A stretch of DNA of 64,000 nt from Gloeophyllum trabeum ATCC 11539. Taxonomy: Eukaryota > Basidiomycota > Agaricomycetes > Gloeophyllales > Gloeophyllaceae. Positions within the stretch are counted from its first letter, which is position 1. Every line of letters begins with the position of its first letter. Where the stretch lies: positions 330,834-394,833 of the forward strand of contig NW_006920415.1 in NCBI RefSeq assembly GCF_000344685.1, read 5' to 3'. Under the pieces are notes generated by a model. The model was not told the origin of the DNA and searched no databases. It saw only the letters and a list, made by a program, of their open reading frames with translations. Of this stretch, positions 23,368 to 34,798 are shown piece after piece. The translations under genes were made by a program, and so were the position numbers.

Positions 23368-24342
23368 CTAGAACGTGCTCACCTTCACCATGCTATATAC
23401 TAGTACTCCTTCCGCGTCGGGTCCTTTGGCGGGCAGGCCGTCCTTGTTCACCTTACCCTTACCCAATCTAAGTTCCTTGAACAGCTGTAGATGACATGTC
23501 ACACAAGATAAGCGTTGCTGAACAGGACTAAATTCTTTTGCTGACCTCGAAGCCGAAGTGGGCATAACGTTCTCGAGAGTGCACGGTGGTAGCTTCAAGT
23601 GTAAATGTGCTCGAAGGAGCAAATTCGAAGGCCTCTCGACATAGCAAGGACATATACCCTGGGACGACGGGACATCAGGGATAAAATTGGGAGAGGGGTG
23701 TCATACCGAACCTTGCCCTTGCATATCTGGGTCGGTACAAGCCAGTTGGAGGTACCACGACGTATTCGGAGATTCCTTAATGCCTTTAGCAGCGAAGGCC
23801 TCCTTCAGTGCTTTCTCGGATACGTCGCCGTATTCAATCCCAACACGCTGAGCGAGTACGGAAAGAGGAGAAGCGTTGGTCAACCAAAGTAAGGCAGAGG
23901 AATTGTGCCTATCTACCAGTAAACCGTTTAGACCCCAGGCTTTGAGGGTCTGGAACAGTCCACTTCGCAGTAGGACCCATGTCCTCCCTAGCGAGATCCG
24001 GTTGCGAGGAGGTAGCCATGTCGTCGAGGCGCAGATTACCTCGCCTGCTTCAGTAGGTGCTACGGCCACTGTGATACGCGCTCCACATTTTAGGCAGGCT
24101 TTGTTGAGGAACTTGAAGAAGACCTCGAGATGACGCTTTTCAGCGCCATCTACCTCCTGTGAAAGAGGCTAGAAAGTATTGTTTAGGCTTCACTATACAG
24201 CAGGCTTGTGGCGTGGACTGACTGTCTTGACGCTACCAAAATAGTTGAACTCTGGATCTCGTAGGAAAGCTCGTCGCTGAACCACCGCAAGGCGATCCAG
24301 CTCCGAAGTTTTGACTAGCCTCACATAGGGCTTTGTCGCCAT
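23368..24342 (-). CDS. GNAT-family N-acetyltransferase
   Basis: Intact multi-exon gene. The first exon gives MATKPYVRLVKTSELDRLAV. The large exon gives FFKFLNKACLKCGARITVAV and SWYLQLACTDPDMQGQGSV, where the last part is the GNAT acetyl-CoA binding region (Q-x-x-G-x-G/S). The following exons give YMSLLCREAFEFAPSSTFTL and HSRERYAHFGFELFKELRLG, the usual last strands, before the stop at 23368. Substrate unknown. It lies next to its broken paralogue in the same orientation, so a tandem duplication is likely. Confidence 0.75.
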
Positions 24343-25116
24343 AATCGTGATGGACAGGTGCTGTAGATCTACGCCGGCTTCTGTAACGAAACGATTGTTG
24401 ACTCTACCTCGATTTATCCAAGACCGTTAGATCTGCCACCTCAGGCTTTTGAGAGGAATGGGGTGGTGCCAGAGGTCTATCCATTTCAGCTAGAGTGCTG
24501 TACCGGGGTATGCCGGATCCAGATGCACCGGTAAACAACGCCACGATTCTGTTACAATTGAAACTGTAACAGAAACGGGGTTGAACTAACCTGAAGCTCG
24601 CGAGCACTTCCAGCTTTGGTTAGCCTCCGGTAAGATCCTATGTTCTGCTGGATATGCCACTTCCAATATTGTTCAGGACACTATAATCCATGGATACTAG
24701 CGACATCGGCCAAGATGTGATCCCTGTCGTAGTTTGGTAGTGAGGCCAGTTCGATCATGATCAAGGCAGAAGTCACCATTTCCGCTAGGATTTGGTTTAT
24801 GGGCCTCCCGCGCTTGATGAGAAACAACGCAGATCATGCCCGACACTGGGACATCAGTGCACTCCGCACTTATGGCATATGGCCTATGTATATGTGGCGA
24901 CATATGCGTGAAGGCTTCTGGAGGAACTCCGTAGACGCTGACAAGTGCACAGGTATTTTATCAAATTGGCTCTTGAACTGTCGCTTCCATTTCCATGAAG
25001 CACTAAGCGCTGCACCTCTTGATCGGTGCAGAGGCATACCCAACGCGTAAAGAATTCTCGGACTGACCCGCATGGTTGGGTACAAAGGCGAGAACCGTTC
25101 AGGAGTTTCTACCTCG
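24343..25116. other. Intergenic region between divergent genes
   Basis: Shared upstream region of the GNAT gene (-) and the DUF6533 gene A (+). No supported gene. Confidence 0.4.
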
Positions 25117-26972
25117 ATGCCATCGATGTCGTTAAGCGATGGAACTGCACTCGCTGTATCCGCTGCTCGCCTACAAGTCGTCCGAGTAAGTGGTGCTTCT
25201 GCGTTCCGCATCTCTCTCTCAAGTGTATTATGCCCCCCTTAACAGTATGTACAAGGCAAGCTTCGCTGGCAATTTTAAGGGTCTTCCGCATCTGACTAGT
25301 GCTCAGTTGCTAGCATGTCGCTCCTAGTGAGTCTCTCGGTACCGTCACATACACAGATCCCGTCTTAACTGACGAGTCACAGGTTGCGGAATGGTTCTCT
25401 GTCATTGGTGACGAGGTCAACCCCAATTCCCTCCGCTATTAATTTTGTCTTCCGTTGACCAGTAAATTAGGTGGAACTCGTATGGCCATCCAAGCGCACC
25501 ATCATGAAGTACCTCTACATACTGAGCCGTTATGGGCCCTTCATCGACACGCCATTGAACGTCATATGTGAGCCTCGCGTTCTGTCTCTCTCTCCGTTGT
25601 TTCAAACTCCCTTTAGACTATCTTCAACTACATATAACTCCACAAGTGAGTACCGTGTTTCGCCTGATTCAGCCTTCGCTGATAGCAGTGTCTTAGACGT
25701 GTCTTTTGAACTACCGAGTCTCGTCGTGTAGGGGTCTCTCCCATAAAGCGGCTATCGGGGATACTGAAAGTTGGGATATCCATTCCCTCAGCGTCGACCT
25801 TTATTGGCATCGTCGTTGCAGAGAGTAAGATTTCTGTATGTGAAGACAGTAGTCAGATGACGGACTAGTTTGTGTTCGTACTCAGATATTCTGGTCGCCC
25901 GGACGATTGCCCTGTACGGTCATAGCCGCCGCGTCTTCATTGCTTTGGTGACCTTGTCGGTGGTACGTCCGAAGACCCTGTCCGAGTACGAATTCCGCGA
26001 CTGATTCCTGAATACAGTTGAATTGTATACTCGGTTCCGTGGTCATGTACTTCTTTCTCTCGTCCTTGGCATGTACGTCGGCTTCCATTTGACCTGAGCA
26101 GGATACATCTTAAACCACAACCGACCAGTCGGCCCGCAGTCCCCACCCCTTCCTGGGTGTAACATGGTTCGCGGGAGCTCTATCGTGTTCGTGAACTTTG
26201 TCATCCTAGTTGTATGGGAACTAGGTACGTCCGACTATCATTTTCCTTCTGCCCTTTCAGCTTGAACCTCTTTCAGTGATTGTCAGCATGACGGCGTACA
26301 AGGCTCTGAACCACTGTGAATTTCTGCTTATTGTTGCGCGCGGCACGTCGCCTGACCATGTTCACAGTGCGCGCATCTCGGACACCACTCATCCAGACGC
26401 TGTATCGGGACGGTGCGTGTCTCGGTCAGGGTTTAAAATATCTTCGTGTCTCCTTAACGGACCTCCCAATCCCCGATCCAGGCGCAGTTACATTCTGCTG
26501 TCTACTTGGTACGTCTTCAAAGAAATTGCTGTATGTACATGGTGGATCACACAGACCTGCAGTCCTCTCCATCGGGAATATCATCAATTTCACCATAGTA
26601 CCAGTAAGGTGTCCTCTCGGTTCTTCCTACGTATTGACGATTAACAATAATTTCATTAGCCTGAATATCTTGACCTCCTCGATACGTGCGTGCCCCATTT
26701 TCTCTTCCATCCACCCCGATCGCTGACAAGCGAGAATGAAACGTGATAATACCAGGCTCACCCGCGTTCTGCACAGCATCGTATGCTGCAGAGTCGTTCT
26801 CAACATCCGCAAGGCCGCACGCAAAGAGGTTATCACCACCGCGCGCACGTCTTTGCCCTCTTTGAGATTTTGGAGCCGCAAAGGGCAGAATGGAGACATG
26901 GAGTCGAGAGGTGCGACTGACTCGGTGCCGCTCAGCGATTTGAGCAGTTGTATCGATCGCAGGGCGGAATGA
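25117..26972 (+). CDS. DUF6533-type multi-span membrane protein A
   Basis: A multi-exon plus-strand gene of the large basidiomycete family of putative seven-span membrane proteins with an N-terminal DUF6533 domain. Recognised exons: a start exon ending AARLQVVR; VAEWFSVIGDE joined to VELVWPSKRTIMKYLYILSR and YGPFIDTPLNVI (25471 on), the DUF6533 signature; TCLLNYRVSS; STFIGIVVAE; ILVARTIALYGHSRRVFIAL; and a last exon starting RLTRVLHSIVCCRVVLNIRK with a cytoplasmic tail to 26972. The small exon after the first could not be resolved by eye. Function of the family is unknown. Paralogues lie at 32.4 and 37.0 kb. Confidence 0.7.
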
Positions 26973-27900
26973 CATACGGATCTAGCCACGGACTTCATTG
27001 TACTTCGATATGTACCATTTCACTGTAGAGTAATGTCTCCGGAGGATCTTGGGAGAATCGTTATTGTTATGGCAAGTGAGACTCAGCCCGAACTTGGAGG
27101 GCTACGATAGCGAGGCAGCCGGAATATTGTAGCCCAGATTGCCCTGAAATGTAGATACATAGCAGAGCAAAGATGTGCGTCCCCAGCAAGTACATGCATG
27201 ACAGTTACATCGCTCTTATATCGGGACCAAGGAAGCATTCTTGCTTTTCCCGCCATATCATACCTCATAGACTTTTGAAGGGTATAAAACTGCTCAGGGC
27301 TGGGCGAGAGAGTCGGAGACGGCCACTGGACAGTGCATGCATGAACACTGTTCAAGCAGGCACGTTCAGCTACTATCTCTCTCTCTCAACCAGACATGAG
27401 TTCTTGCAGTCATCAACAAATCTCTATACCAGTGACCAGCACCATTACATGTCATGAGCAGTGATAACAACAGCTAACTGCATGAGCGCTGTAATGCATC
27501 CATGTAGCTTGATAGCAGCACAGATGAGATGCCAGAAGGCAATGACTTGCCTGAGTCTTGGTACATTCCAGACCGGGTGGGCATTTACGAAGGCTCGAGG
27601 CAGCAGATGAAATGGGGAAGCACGGGCCAAGGATATGGCGTGCAAGACAAAGCGTTCGGGGAGAACATATACAGCGCAAAGCACAGCGGACGATCACAAT
27701 GAACGGAGGGCCTCCAGTCGGCAAACGGCGCGAGTATGTTCTCGCTCCTACAGTATTAAAGGGTCTCGATATCAGGAAACTCACCTTGTATTCGTTCTGA
27801 TCATCACCTCCGAGCGCGCTCAAGGGTACGGAGGACAATCGGAGATGAAGCGCTGCCCAATACTAATGGATCCAAGTCCCAAAATCATGAACTGCCATGG
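26973..27900. other. Intergenic region with a TATA-like site
   Basis: A TATAAAA-like box lies near 27279, followed by CT-rich sequence near 27375, but no convincing ORF follows. No supported gene. Confidence 0.35.
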
Positions 27901-28122
27901 CTATGTCAAGACGTCGAAGATTTCATACCGCCCATGACGCCCCTGGTCAGCGTCCTTATTATACAGACATTCAATGAAATCTTCATCGACCTCGACATCA
28001 TGAAGTGTCATTTCTATCGCGAGAGAGCCATCAGACAGGTGGCAGCGGGAGAAAAACGCATACAGCCTCCTCATCGCTCTGTGGGCCGCGTTAAAAGGAG
28101 AACATGGCCGTGGTGTTTCGTG
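27901..28122 (-). CDS. Possible terminal exon of an unidentified gene
   Basis: A 73-residue open stretch on the minus strand with protein-like composition (AAHRAMRRLYAFFSRCHLSD, then MTLHDVEVDEDFIECLYNKD, ending EIFDVLT and a TAG). An acceptor-like TAG precedes it. Upstream exons could not be assembled and I do not recognise a family; it may be a relic. Confidence 0.28.
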   Translation of the reverse strand, partial: HETPRPCSPFNAAHRAMRRLYAFFSRCHLSDGSLAIEMTLHDVEVDEDFIECLYNKDADQGRHGRYEIFDVLT

Positions 28123-28520
28123 CTATCTATGGTAAACCCTAACCTTATCACTCTCGGTCCACTGGCGCCGTTGGAGGCAACACCATAGACGACTGGACAG
28201 ACGGCTCCGGCTGAGCGACGAATCTTGCCGACATTCTGATATAGTACTACTAGGATTGAGGAGTTCCGGAACAGTGCCTTACAAGATTTCTCCGAGGACC
28301 AGGACTGACATGGTCCACCGAAGTCTCGAACGGCCATCGACAAGGTATGGCAGAGCCTCACGACATGCCCTCTTGTCTGTCGCCCTGGATGAGAATACCC
28401 GTCAGAGACCCACGGCGTGCCTTACAGAAATAGACACAGGCTCGCACACCGAATGTTTATCCATGATACAGCATATCCCGCACAGAACACCAACCCAAAA
28501 ACGAGAACAAGGAGTCCAGG

Positions 28521-29871
28521 CTATTTTTGTAGCCCGCGTTCCCTCAGGTACCGCGCATGCTCGGGCTTGTGCGCCCTGACCCTGGAGTCCGTCATCGAAC
28601 GCCAGATGGGCGTCGCGATCTGCGTCGAGTCCCGTTTAGCAACGCGCAGTCCCCGTCCCAGTCCCAGGCCAGGATAAGAATGACAACGTACAAAAGCAGC
28701 CGTGTCCAAGATGCAGTCGTACACGAAATTGTGGTACGGCGCCGATCCGCGCGTCGCCGCGCGGAACAGCTCCGTGACCATGTCCCCTGAGATGTGCGTG
28801 TGTCCGTCGGCGACGCCTGTCAATTGTACATTGCATGTGTGTGTGTGTGTGTGTGTGCGTGCGAAGAACGGAATAACTTCGAATCAGAGCGGAGTATGGT
28901 ATGCAAGTAGATTTGGTTATATGCCTTTCAAGAGCGCCGTCGCCGCCTGCTCAGGGCTGACCGGCGAGTCCCCCTCCTCGATGAGGCTGGTGATCTGGGG
29001 TTTTGTTCTGTTCTCCTCGACGTAGCCGGGAGTGTGCATCGTGTTCGGGCAGAAGAGGTGCACGTCGATGTCGTAGAGCAGGAGCTCGCTGCGCAGGGTG
29101 TCGGCGAGGCCTGATCCGGTTGAGGGTGATGAGTCGACTCTATGAACCTGTGAGGGACGAAGGAGGTGTACGTACCACGCACGGCGTGCCGAGCCGGCGA
29201 GTAGGAGGACCAGCCGACGAATGACATGTACCCGAGGGTTGACGCGACGAACACGATCTTGCCTTTCCGGCCCTGTTCCACCATTCGCTTGGTGACAGCC
29301 TGCGAGGCGAGTTGGCACTGGTTTCGCCATGCGATGAGACAGCACGTACCCAGGCTGTCCATGCCTCTGTCCAGTAGCCGAGATCCATGCCAGAAGCAAG
29401 GTCCTGCTCGGTCGACTCTACGAAGAACCGCGGAGTAGCGACGCCAGCGCAGAGGAAGATCGCGTCGGGCGTCCGCCCGTCGTGCACCTCAGTGATCGCG
29501 TCCAGCGCTGCGTTGGCCCCGGCGGCCCCGCGCAAGTCTGCTGAGAACGAGCGGAATATCTGGTCTGGGCTCTGGCGTTTTGCCTGGTAACGCTAGCTCA
29601 GTCTCAAATATCCAAGCGAACAACGCGCTTAGGACGCACCTCGATCTGTTTCATAGCATCGTCGAGCCTCTGTTGCCCCCGGGCCACTATAGAGACATGG
29701 GCACCTCGGGCCGCTAAGGTAGTCGCTAGGGCGAGACCGAGCCCCGAGCTGCCCCCCGTCACGTAGCAATGCTATAGAGTAATGTTAGTTCAGCCAGAGC
29801 GCATTCGGCACCAGCACGGTCCCCGTTACCTTCCCGCTCGCGTTCCACGACTCTTTACTCCAGAACGGCAT
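28521..29871 (-). CDS. 3-ketodihydrosphingosine reductase-like SDR, copy 1 (altered active site)
   Basis: Multi-exon short-chain dehydrogenase of the KDSR/Tsc10 type. Start MPFWSKESWNASGK at 29871; cofactor motif TGGSSGLGLALA; AIFLCAG; VFVASTLGYMSFVGWSSYSP; and a C-terminal exon ITGxF-like (DMVTELFRAATRGSAPYHNF). Tsc10 reduces 3-ketosphinganine at the ER membrane in sphingolipid synthesis. The active-site YxxxK reads YSPAR here, while copy 2 has YSPPK. A (GT)n microsatellite lies in its intron near 28838-28860. Tail-to-tail with DUF6533 gene A, as copy 2 is with gene B, so the pair seems to have duplicated together. Confidence 0.82.
28836..28862. repeat. GT dinucleotide microsatellite
   Basis: About eleven GT units inside an intron of the copy 1 reductase. 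Confidence 0.8.
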
Positions 29872-30163
29872 GGTGTCTTGCGCGAGCGACGCTCTCGAGA
29901 CAGCGGTGCATCATGAATCAGAACAGATTCTAGTAATAGAACGGTGCGTGTCTGCGAAGCGGGCATCAGCGAAGTGTCAGGTAGGATTCGCAGATAAAGT
30001 CCGAAATGCGGAACCAAATGCTTCGGGCCGGGAGTTGCCGGCTGAAAGTACATACAGTCCCGGACAACCAAAGGCAACAAATTGATTTCTGACCGAACGA
30101 GATTTTTTGGCGGGAAACCGACTTCAGATTTGGACTCAGGGAGGCTGGAAACGTCCAAAAATG

Positions 30164-30495
30164 AGGTCCCCTTATTTTTCCCACGACTTTTTGATATGGC
30201 CAAAATTTTGGGCCATTTCAACGACATTCTACACGGTCACCGGACCTCCCAGGTCACGCCCGGAGCATTTGGGGACCTGTAAACCCTTGCATGGAGCTGC
30301 ATCTAGGCTTTCAAAGACTTCGGACCTCCTTCTGAGGCCGCCCACTGGCAAGGAAGTTCAAATTTATGGCACATGTTACCTTGATTGCCATATTTGGCCC
30401 ACACTTATGAGAGCTATTATGGCATACCGGCTGGTCCAATTATTAGATTTAAGCCGGAATCAGACTCAGCTCGTTGAAAGGAGTCGATTGGCATA
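30164..30495. repeat. Direct repeat, left of gap
   Basis: About 330 bp starting AGGTCCCCTTATTTTTCCC, repeated almost exactly at 31251-31581 on the other side of the gap. Could be a true tandem duplication or an assembly artefact. Confidence 0.85.
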
Positions 30496-31250
30496 NNNNN
30501 NNNNNNNNNNNNNNNNNNNNNNNNNNNNNNNNNNNNNNNNNNNNNNNNNNNNNNNNNNNNNNNNNNNNNNNNNNNNNNNNNNNNNNNNNNNNNNNNNNNN
30601 NNNNNNNNNNNNNNNNNNNNNNNNNNNNNNNNNNNNNNNNNNNNNNNNNNNNNNNNNNNNNNNNNNNNNNNNNNNNNNNNNNNNNNNNNNNNNNNNNNNN
30701 NNNNNNNNNNNNNNNNNNNNNNNNNNNNNNNNNNNNNNNNNNNNNNNNNNNNNNNNNNNNNNNNNNNNNNNNNNNNNNNNNNNNNNNNNNNNNNNNNNNN
30801 NNNNNNNNNNNNNNNNNNNNNNNNNNNNNNNNNNNNNNNNNNNNNNNNNNNNNNNNNNNNNNNNNNNNNNNNNNNNNNNNNNNNNNNNNNNNNNNNNNNN
30901 NNNNNNNNNNNNNNNNNNNNNNNNNNNNNNNNNNNNNNNNNNNNNNNNNNNNNNNNNNNNNNNNNNNNNNNNNNNNNNNNNNNNNNNNNNNNNNNNNNNN
31001 NNNNNNNNNNNNNNNNNNNNNNNNNNNNNNNNNNNNNNNNNNNNNNNNNNNNNNNNNNNNNNNNNNNNNNNNNNNNNNNNNNNNNNNNNNNNNNNNNNNN
31101 NNNNNNNNNNNNNNNNNNNNNNNNNNNNNNNNNNNNNNNNNNNNNNNNNNNNNNNNNNNNNNNNNNNNNNNNNNNNNNNNNNNNNNNNNNNNNNNNNNNN
31201 NNNNNNNNNNNNNNNNNNNNNNNNNNNNNNNNNNNNNNNNNNNNNNNNNN
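30496..31250. other. Assembly gap (N)
   Basis: 755 unknown bases. Any open frame running across this stretch is meaningless. Confidence 0.98.
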
Positions 31251-31581
31251 AGGTCCCTTATTTTTCCCACGACTTTTTGATATGGCCAAAATTTTGGGCC
31301 ATTTCAACGACATTCTACACGGTCACCGGACCTCCCAGGTCACGCCCGGAGCATTTGGGGACCTGTAAACCCTTGCATGGAGCTGCATCTAGGCTTTCAA
31401 AGACTTCGGACCTCCTTCTGAGGCCGCCCACTGGCAAGGAAGTTCAAATTTATGGCACATGTTACCTTGATTGCCATATTTGGCCCACACTTATGAGAGC
31501 TATTATGGCATACCGGCTGGTCCAATTATTAGATTTAAGCCGGAATCAGACTCAGCTCGTTGAAAGGAGTCGATTGGCATA
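31251..31581. repeat. Direct repeat, right of gap
   Basis: Nearly identical to 30164-30495; lacks one C near its start. Confidence 0.85.
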
Positions 31582-31809
31582 TTTTCCGCATTTTTCCCGA
31601 TTTGTTTTGTATACGGCCAAAATTTTGGCCCATCCCGACCCATTGTTGAAGGCTACAGGGTGTTTATGGGAAATCGGCTCGTGCCAATCTCTTCTTTAGA
31701 GTCTAAATCACTCATTTCTGCAATAAAATTGGGGTTCCCACGGCTGCTGGACCTCAGGAAATCTGGTCACCGAATTTGTTGTCTTTGGTTGTCCGGGACT
31801 GTAGTACAT

Positions 31810-32400
31810 GCCGTTCGTCCTCGTCCATCGCGTTCTAATGGTTGGTTGACTCGAACTGTTGTCATCCTTGTGGGCCAAGTGTATGGGCAGCATCTATGGA
31901 TATACACCAGCTCTTCTTCTGCTTTTGTTCAAGTGCGGCTCAGCTATCTCCTAGCAGTGTTCGACCATCATGATCGCGCTCTGATGGCGCCTTGATCCAG
32001 AGTACTAGCAACACTAAGTGAAGCTGAAGGTTCTCTGCGACATGCATCAGTGATTATCTATGTGGCCGCGCCCTTCAATTCGATAATCTCCGGGCGCGCA
32101 CCGCTTTGTCCAGCCACGACGGCGCCATGGATCTATCTCCTCGGCCCGGTGTCTGGATAACATACTCATGTCCCAACCTAAAACGGCAGACATTGTATTC
32201 CGGGATTCGAAACGCCGAAAGTTCACTTGGATCGACCAGCGGGCACGCCGAGGCAGTGATCGGTCCTGAACCCATCATGGACCGATTAGATAGCCCCCGT
32301 ATAAGATCATACACCCGCGCGCATGCCTTATTGACCCGACTTCACTACTGCAACGCTCCTCTAGCTTGTTTCTTCCTTCCTTTGACATTCGTCCAACATC
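31810..32400. other. Intergenic region upstream of DUF6533 gene B
   Basis: No supported gene; probable promoter of gene B. Confidence 0.4.
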
Positions 32401-34244
32401 ATGTCGGCTTCCACTAATGTTGTGGTGGCGGCCCAACGCCTCCAGGTCGTACGGGTACGTGCCGCACTATCATGGCTCATGGCGTTCTTCTGAGATTATA
32501 GATATGTAGTATACGCAAGGTTCGTGAAGACTGCGGCCTCCATGCTTGTCGCGTCTACTAAGTCCTCTAAAGTTGCCAGTATGGCCGTATTGGTATGTGC
32601 CTTGTCTGCGCCCTGTATGTCTCCATTATAACATGAAAGGGCAGATCGCCGAGTGGTGTTTCGTAATTGGCGAGGAGGTGAGGAAATAGCGAGATCCCTG
32701 AGATCGTCCCTGCTTAATGTGGTCGCAGGTGGAATATGTCTGGAAGGGCAGATGGACATATCTGAAGGTCTTCTACCTCCTGAGTAGATACACCCCGTTC
32801 TTGGACACGCCGTTTAATCTACTGAGTGAGTCGTGTTAAATTTCCAGTACTCTCACAATCCTCATATCCCAAAGACTACTTGACGCCACGCATCAAGCCG
32901 GAGGCGAGTCCTCTCAGTGAGATGGCGCATGGATGAGCGACTGATTCACGTCAGTAGACATGCCTTGTGAACTACAAGATAGCCGCTAGTGCGTCGACGA
33001 ATATTGGACCCACATTAAGCCGCTCCTAACGCCTATACTCTGAAGCCTCGACATTCGTGGGGATGTCGATCTCGGAGTGTATGCCACACGTTGCGTTGAC
33101 ATCTCCAACCTCTTACGAGTGTCTATCCATGCACAGACATACTTATCGCCCGTACCTACGCGCTCTACGGACGGTCACGAACTATCGGGCTATTCATGCT
33201 CATCACCGTCTCTGTGCGTCTCCCTCCACCCACCTTTCACCTCCCACCGCAGCTAAAGTGGTCCAAAAGATCTGCACCGTCGCCGGGGCAATCACGCTGT
33301 CATTATTCGAGGTCTCGCTAGTCTGTAAGCCGTTTCTGCTTGGCGTCGTACTACAGCGAGACTCAAGATTTTGATAGTCGGCCCGCTGCCGTCTCCCGAG
33401 ATCCCGGGATGCATTCTGAGCGAAGGCAGCAACATCGCGTTTGTCAATTTCATTATCCTCCTCGGCTGGGAGTTCTGTGAGTGGATGGATATTCGCACAC
33501 CACCGCCGTGGGTCTCTTGCTAACCATGGGAACCAGTCATCGTGTGTCTGACTGCGTACAGGGGCATCCGCGACCGTCAGTCAGTCCTGCTGTTGGGGTA
33601 GGTCGTGATTCTGACGTCGGAGTCCATCTCGCAGTGCGGATATCGAGGGGTCCAATGGCTCAGACGCTTTATCGCGATGGTGAGCGCTCCTGTTCCTTGT
33701 TCGCGGACATCTTCTCATAGTCCTCTCTGTTCCAGGGATCTTCTTCTTTTTCATCCTATTATGTGCGCAAAAACCAATCATTACATTGACCAGCCGTTGA
33801 TTCATTCATTCTAACAGTATTGTCAACGGCGAATATCATCGTCTTCGTAGTCGCACCGGTGAGACTTTTCCCTGTAACATCGCCGCTCAGTATGCTCACC
33901 CATCCTATAGCTCGAGTATTTGGACTTGGTAGATACGTGAGTACCGTCGCCTTCCTGCCTCACTTCTGATGGTATCTCTAATCTCCCTCCCTCATAGACT
34001 AACCCGCTGCCTGCACAGCATCATCTGCTGTCGCGTGCTGCTCAACCTCCGCGGCGCCGCCAACGACACGGGCTCCGGGGCCCCGAGCACCGGGCGGCCC
34101 GTCTCCTCGCTCCGCTTCATGAAGGTCCTCGGCGCGAGAAGGACCCCCGCGGACTCGGAATTTGACTCGACGGTTGGCGACGGATCGTTGCCGCTGCATG
34201 AGCTGGGCTCGAGCCGGCCTGCGGACCCGGAGCTGGAGAGATAG
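32401..34244 (+). CDS. DUF6533-type multi-span membrane protein B
   Basis: Paralogue of gene A. It starts MSASTNVVVAAQRLQVVR followed by a GTACGT donor. Recognised pieces: AEWCFVIGEE joined to VEYVWKGRWTYLKVFYLLSR and YTPFLDTPFNLL; ILIARTYALYGRSRTIGLFM; and the last exon RLTRCLHSIICCRVLLNLRG with a tail ending ADPELER at 34242. Introns are short GT-AG. The exon just after the first could not be placed with certainty. Function unknown. Confidence 0.68.
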
Positions 34245-34798
34245 TGACGGCGATTTACCATTATGGCTTAGATGCGTACGTGTATGATTTGTATGATTTG
34301 TGTGTGTACGAGATGTAACGATCATGTGCATGTATGTGTATGAGACTAGAAGTTCTAGTAGAAGCCTAAGGTGTAGCTCGAGATCAGCGGTGGAATGGAA
34401 GCTATGTACAGATGTACTACCAGCCCGGGCGAAAAACGAGGGCTCTGATGTCCCTTGTGTAGGAGCGCATTTATCCAACCACGGGGATCCTTACTTCCCC
34501 GCCCCCAACATTCAGCGAAGCTGAGAACCGGAGCTGGCGAGCGCTCCGCCACGGTCGATGCGGTGCGGTGATCCAGTCAGCCAGTCAGTAGGGACCAAAC
34601 GTAATGAATCCGGGCATAACGGGTCAATAGGGAAGAGGGTCTTCGATAGCTGAGATAGAAGAGATAGAACGAGGAACGGCATGTTGAACGAACAAGGGGC
34701 AAGAGGTATTACGGGTATAGTACAGGTAACCGAGGCGCGGGCCTCGGTGAATGGCGACATGTGAGCAGGGAGGGAACGAATGACGAAGCAGTAACTCC

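Larger units (their letters stand above)
30054..31802. mobile_element. TIR element interrupted by an assembly gap
   Basis: Left end ACAGTCCCGGACAACCAAAG (30054 on) is matched in inverted form at the right end (about 31770-31802, CTTTGGTTGTCCGGGACTGT). A direct repeat AGTACAT flanks it (30047-30053 and 31803-31809), with some uncertainty of one or two bases. The inside is non-coding and repetitive. It contains a 755-bp run of N and a long direct repeat on both sides of that gap. Confidence 0.65.

Noticed and set aside
30107..31699. Long open frame of 530 codons across the gap
   Set aside because: Most of it is N; it has no coding evidence.
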